A stretch of DNA of 8,125 nt from DATNNN01 sp035601815 (GTDB taxonomy: Bacteria > Pseudomonadota > Alphaproteobacteria > Rhizobiales > Xanthobacteraceae). Under the pieces are notes generated by a model, which did not search any database, was not told where the DNA came from, and saw nothing but the letters and a program-made list of their open reading frames with translations. Made by a program: the position numbers and the translations under genes. Positions 6,115 through 8,125 of the stretch are shown one piece after another. Every line of letters begins with the position of its first letter. Within the stretch, counting starts at the first letter, position 1. The stretch spans positions 1-8,125 of the forward strand of contig DATNNN010000043.1 in the NCBI GenBank assembly GCA_035601815.1, given 5' to 3'.

Positions 6115-6738
6115 TTACTGCTGTGTCTGGCTGGTGCCCTTGCGCGGCGGCGCGGTGCGCGCCGCGGCCGGAGCCTGAGCGCGCGGTGCCGCAGCGCGGA
6201 TGTTCTGCTGCTGCTGGACACGCACGCCACCCTGGCCGCCGGAGCGCTGCTGCCAGTTGCCGCCACCGCGATTACCTTGCCAGTTACCGCGATTGCTTTG
6301 CTGCTCCCTGCGGCCCTGCCAGTTGCCGCGCCGACCGTCGTTCTGCAAGTCGCGGCGCACGGAGGGGCGATAGTCGCGACCGTAGTAGCCGTAGCTCGGC
6401 GCGTATCCGTAGCCATACACCGGCCCAGGCCCCTCGTCATAGTATTCGTCGTCGGGGACGGCCGCGATCCCGGGCCCGGGCGCCCCACCGCCTGCGACCA
6501 GCGACTGGGAGATGTACCCCTCGTAGCCGGCATAGCGCGCGACGCACCAGCTACCGTCGCAGCCCCGCACGTCCACATTGGCCCCGCCCGGAATGGTGAC
6601 GCGGATCGGATAGTCGATTCCCGGTCCGGCGCGAAGATTGGCAGTCGTCACCAGCATCGCCGGATCTGCCGCGGCGAAGCCAGTTAGCAACCCGAAGAAG
6701 CTTGCGGCCAACAATGCCGTCTTCAAACGCGCAGTCAT
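6115..6738 (-). CDS. Exported SH3-domain protein with low-complexity Tyr/Gly and Asn-Trp-Gln/Gln-rich tail
   Basis: Small periplasmic or surface protein of unknown function, 207 residues. Residues 1-24 form a signal peptide: MTAR, a Lys, a hydrophobic core, then GFAAA before Asp25, a plausible signal peptidase I site. Residues 27-82 are a bacterial SH3 domain (SH3_3 type), recognisable from TTANLRAGPGIDYPIRVTIP and YEGYISQSLV. It holds a cysteine pair, Cys60 and Cys65 in GCDGSWC, that could form a disulfide in the periplasm. A Pro/Gly linker follows, then a tyrosine-rich stretch (about 99-123, GYGYAP and GYYGRDY). Then come three Asn-Trp-Gln units (139-141, 152-154, 161-163) among Gly/Arg/Gln, a QQQQ run at 175-178, and an Ala/Pro/Arg end. 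Start 6738 is chosen over the longer frame (to 6807) because AGGAG lies six bases upstream and the signal peptide begins there. Bacterial SH3 domains often bind cell-wall peptides, but the ligand here is unknown. Confidence 0.85.
   Translation of the reverse strand: MTARLKTALLAASFFGLLTGFAAADPAMLVTTANLRAGPGIDYPIRVTIPGGANVDVRGCDGSWCVARYAGYEGYISQSLVAGGGAPGPGIAAVPDDEYYDEGPGPVYGYGYAPSYGYYGRDYRPSVRRDLQNDGRRGNWQGRREQQSNRGNWQGNRGGGNWQQRSGGQGGVRVQQQQNIRAAAPRAQAPAAARTAPPRKGTSQTQQ
6251..6329 (-). repeat. Three in-frame copies of a 13-base repeat encoding Asn-Trp-Gln units
   Basis: The plus-strand word TGCCAGTTRCCGC occurs at 6251-6263, 6278-6290 and 6317-6329. The spacings of 27 and 39 bases are both multiples of three, so the copies stay in frame and encode Gly/Arg-Asn-Trp-Gln units in the tail of the SH3 protein. 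This looks like expansion of a short coding repeat within a low-complexity region. Confidence 0.7.
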
Positions 6739-6744
6739 GGCGGA

Positions 6745-6749
6745 CTCCT
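6745..6749 (-). promoter_or_regulatory. Shine-Dalgarno AGGAG of the SH3-protein gene
   Basis: AGGAG on the minus strand lies six bases before the ATG at 6738. It is the clearest ribosome-binding site in the window and decides the start in favour of the signal-peptide-bearing form. The remaining 110 bases of the gap up to the aldolase stop (6750-6859) show no other gene and no clear promoter. Confidence 0.75.
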
Positions 6750-6859
6750 GTTGTATTCGCGCTAGCAATCCAACAGCAAAATGCGGCTTTCGTTCCGCCT
6801 GCTTCATGAAACATCGGCAATGTAGGTGAACGTTTGTGCAGCTTGGCTAAGACGCGGGT

Positions 6860-7669
6860 TCAGGGCTTGGCGTTGCCACCCGCACCTACGCCATTCTTCG
6901 CGTAATTGAGCGCCGTCTCGGCCGCGCGCTTGAGAAAACCGAGATCGGTTCCCATGGAGATGAACTTGAACCCGCGGCGGGCATATTCGCGGGCCTGCTC
7001 GGCATTGCCGACGAAGATTCCGGCGAACTTTCCGTGCCGCAGCGTCACCAGCAATGCCTTCTCCAGGAGCGCCATGATCGGCGGATGTGTCGCCTCCACG
7101 TGGCGGCCATGGGTGATCGCCACCGACAGGTCGTCGGGACTGATGAACAACCCGTCGATGCCGGGCGTGGCGACGATGCGATCGAGATGCTCAAGCGCCT
7201 GCTCGGTTTCAATCATGGCGAAGCAGAGCGTGAATTCGTTCGCCCGGTGCAGATACTGGGTGCGGTCGAGGCCGGAGAACGTCGCCGCCGTGTGCGGCCC
7301 CCAACTACGCTCGCCCACCGGCGGGAATTTCGTCGCCGCCACCAACGCCAGGGCGTCGACCACGGTATTGACCATCGGCATGATCACGCCGCCGGCCCCG
7401 GCATCGAGCACCCGGCTCGCCAGCGGATGGTCCTTGAGCGGCACCCGCACCGTCACCGACATGTTGAAGGCGGCGGCCGCGGCCACCACGTTGATGAACC
7501 CCTCGAAATCGTAGACGCCGTGCTGAAAGTCGCAGGTCAGCGAGCGAAAACCGGCCCGCGCGATTGTTTGGATGATCGCCGGGTGCGGCAACGTGGTCCA
7601 GAAATCGAATACCGTCTCGCCCGCGCGCAGCCGTGTGGACAGGCCAAGGGGGGCATTGAGGTCGCTCAT
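6860..7669 (-). CDS. HpcH/HpaI-family class II aldolase (2-oxo-3-hydroxy acid aldolase)
   Basis: Metal-dependent aldolase of the HpcH/HpaI (aldolase/citrate lyase) family. Members cleave 4-hydroxy-2-oxo acids, such as 2,4-dihydroxyhept-2-enedioate, 2-keto-3-deoxy-rhamnonate or 2-dehydro-3-deoxyglucarate, to pyruvate plus an aldehyde. The 269 residues fit. Counterparts of the E. coli HpaI active site can be placed: His50 in DFQHG (general base), Arg75 in VTVRVPLKD (pyruvate binding), metal ligands Glu153 in AMIETEQAL and Asp179 in LFISPDDLS. GAGGVIMPMVNT is the family's barrel strand. The usual Gly of the GPxDLS motif is replaced by Ser176. The start at 7669 has GGAAGAGG (AGAGG six bases upstream). 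The gene lies 27 bases behind the zeta-subunit gene on the same strand, so co-transcription is likely. No degradation-pathway genes are nearby, so the substrate is unknown. Confidence 0.9.
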   Translation of the reverse strand: MSDLNAPLGLSTRLRAGETVFDFWTTLPHPAIIQTIARAGFRSLTCDFQHGVYDFEGFINVVAAAAAFNMSVTVRVPLKDHPLASRVLDAGAGGVIMPMVNTVVDALALVAATKFPPVGERSWGPHTAATFSGLDRTQYLHRANEFTLCFAMIETEQALEHLDRIVATPGIDGLFISPDDLSVAITHGRHVEATHPPIMALLEKALLVTLRHGKFAGIFVGNAEQAREYARRGFKFISMGTDLGFLKRAAETALNYAKNGVGAGGNAKP

Positions 7670-7696
7670 GGAAGGCCTCTTCCCGCGACGAGCGAC

Positions 7697-8023
7697 TCAG
7701 CGCCCGGCTTTGATCTCCTCGATCGCTTGAGCGAGGAGTTCGTCCATTACGTGGCGAAGCTCTTTGTCACTGACGTCCTTGCGGCCCTTGGCATCGAGAT
7801 CAGCCCGCACCTTGCGGAGCACGTCATGGTCGCCGGATTCCTCGAAGTCCGCCATCACGACGGACTTAGCGTAGACATCCGTCTCGGCGGCCGGGAGGCC
7901 GAGCTTTTCGGCCACCCACAGGCCGAGCCGCTTGTTGCGCCGCGCGTTCGCCTTGAAGCGCAGCTCCTCGTCGTGCGCGTACCGCTTTTCGAACGCGTCC
8001 TCGCGCTTGTCGAACGTGGTCAT
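7697..8023 (-). CDS. F1FO-ATP synthase zeta inhibitor subunit (DUF1476)
   Basis: Alphaproteobacterial DUF1476 protein. The homologue studied in Paracoccus denitrificans is the zeta subunit, which binds F1 and blocks ATP hydrolysis while allowing synthesis, in the manner of mitochondrial IF1. All 108 residues match the family. The N-terminal MTTFDKREDAFEKRYAHDEE is the segment that carries inhibition in Paracoccus. It continues with LRFKANARRNKRLGLWVAEKLG, the most conserved block. The rest is a charged helical bundle (for example VVMADFEESGDHDVLRKVRA and KELRHVMDELLAQAIEEIK). It has no signal peptide or membrane segment and is cytoplasmic. The start at 8023 has GAGG six bases upstream. It is often annotated only as a hypothetical protein. 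How strongly zeta inhibits differs between alphaproteobacteria, so inhibitory strength here is inference. It is the first gene of the leftward group and is followed 27 bases on by the aldolase. Confidence 0.92.
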   Translation of the reverse strand: MTTFDKREDAFEKRYAHDEELRFKANARRNKRLGLWVAEKLGLPAAETDVYAKSVVMADFEESGDHDVLRKVRADLDAKGRKDVSDKELRHVMDELLAQAIEEIKAGR

Positions 8024-8061
8024 CGACTGCCTCGTTTCGCATGAACCGCGTGAGCGCCCTC

Positions 8062-8088
8062 CATATAGGGCTGTCGCCGGGGGATCAA
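8062..8088 (-). promoter_or_regulatory. Candidate sigma-70-like promoter for the zeta/aldolase/SH3 genes
   Basis: On the minus strand TTGATC (8083-8088) and TATATG (8062-8067) are 15 bases apart and lie upstream of the zeta gene. TATATG is the only AT-rich patch in this GC-rich stretch, which is why I note it. The spacing is shorter than the preferred 16-18 bases and the match is partial, so this is tentative. The rest of 8024-8125 shows no gene; a divergent gene may begin just beyond the window. Confidence 0.35.
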
Positions 8089-8125
8089 CCGCGCCGGATC
8101 GCGCGAATCGAGGCGCCGCATCAAA

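Noticed and set aside
7034..8044. Plus-strand frame of 336 codons across the aldolase and zeta genes
   Set aside because: It is antisense to two recognised families and has shadow composition (Arg/His/Gly).
1..8125. Mobile element, defence system or prophage
   Set aside because: No transposase, integrase, terminal repeats, target duplications, nuclease/toxin pair or visible composition shift; all genes belong to ordinary metabolic or transport families.

Overview
The window is high-GC bacterial DNA packed with ordinary chromosomal genes. It most likely comes from an alphaproteobacterium of the Hyphomicrobiales (Bradyrhizobium/Xanthobacteraceae-like). The best clue is the DUF1476 gene at the right end, which encodes the alphaproteobacterial zeta inhibitor of F1FO-ATP synthase. 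The rpe-purB pair, an SH3-domain secreted protein and a Liv-type amino-acid binding protein fit the same group. No RNA gene, IS element, CRISPR array, prophage or other mobile element is visible. No gap between genes exceeds 171 bases.

Left part (1-3897): the 3' end of a branched-chain amino-acid ABC transporter binding protein (+) runs tail-to-tail into a CcdA-type thiol-disulfide membrane protein (-). A divergent 121-base gap follows, then a P1/DmpA-family (S58) self-processing aminopeptidase/amidase (+). It converges on a DadA-like FAD-dependent D-amino-acid dehydrogenase (-). Both convergent junctions are as tight as possible: the opposing stop codons abut in TGATCA (811-816) and overlap in CTAG (2656-2659).

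Centre (3898-6091): a 171-base divergent gap precedes rpe (ribulose-phosphate 3-epimerase) and purB (adenylosuccinate lyase). One base separates these two genes, so they probably form a coupled operon joining pentose-phosphate supply to purine synthesis. A perfect 12-bp hairpin follows purB and separates it from the opposing operon.

Right part (8023 back to 6115, minus strand): the zeta ATPase inhibitor, an HpcH/HpaI-type class II aldolase 27 bases downstream, and after 121 bases a small exported SH3 protein with a Tyr/Gly-rich and Asn-Trp-Gln/Gln-rich tail. All three probably drain into the same hairpin terminator. The last 100 bases look like the promoter region of the zeta gene.

I found no convincing new multi-gene system. 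The points most worth a second look are the predicted Asn-Thr self-cleavage site of the P1 hydrolase and its stop-overlapping D-amino-acid dehydrogenase neighbour, the low-complexity tail of the SH3 protein, the aldolase placed behind the zeta inhibitor, and the asymmetric terminator.
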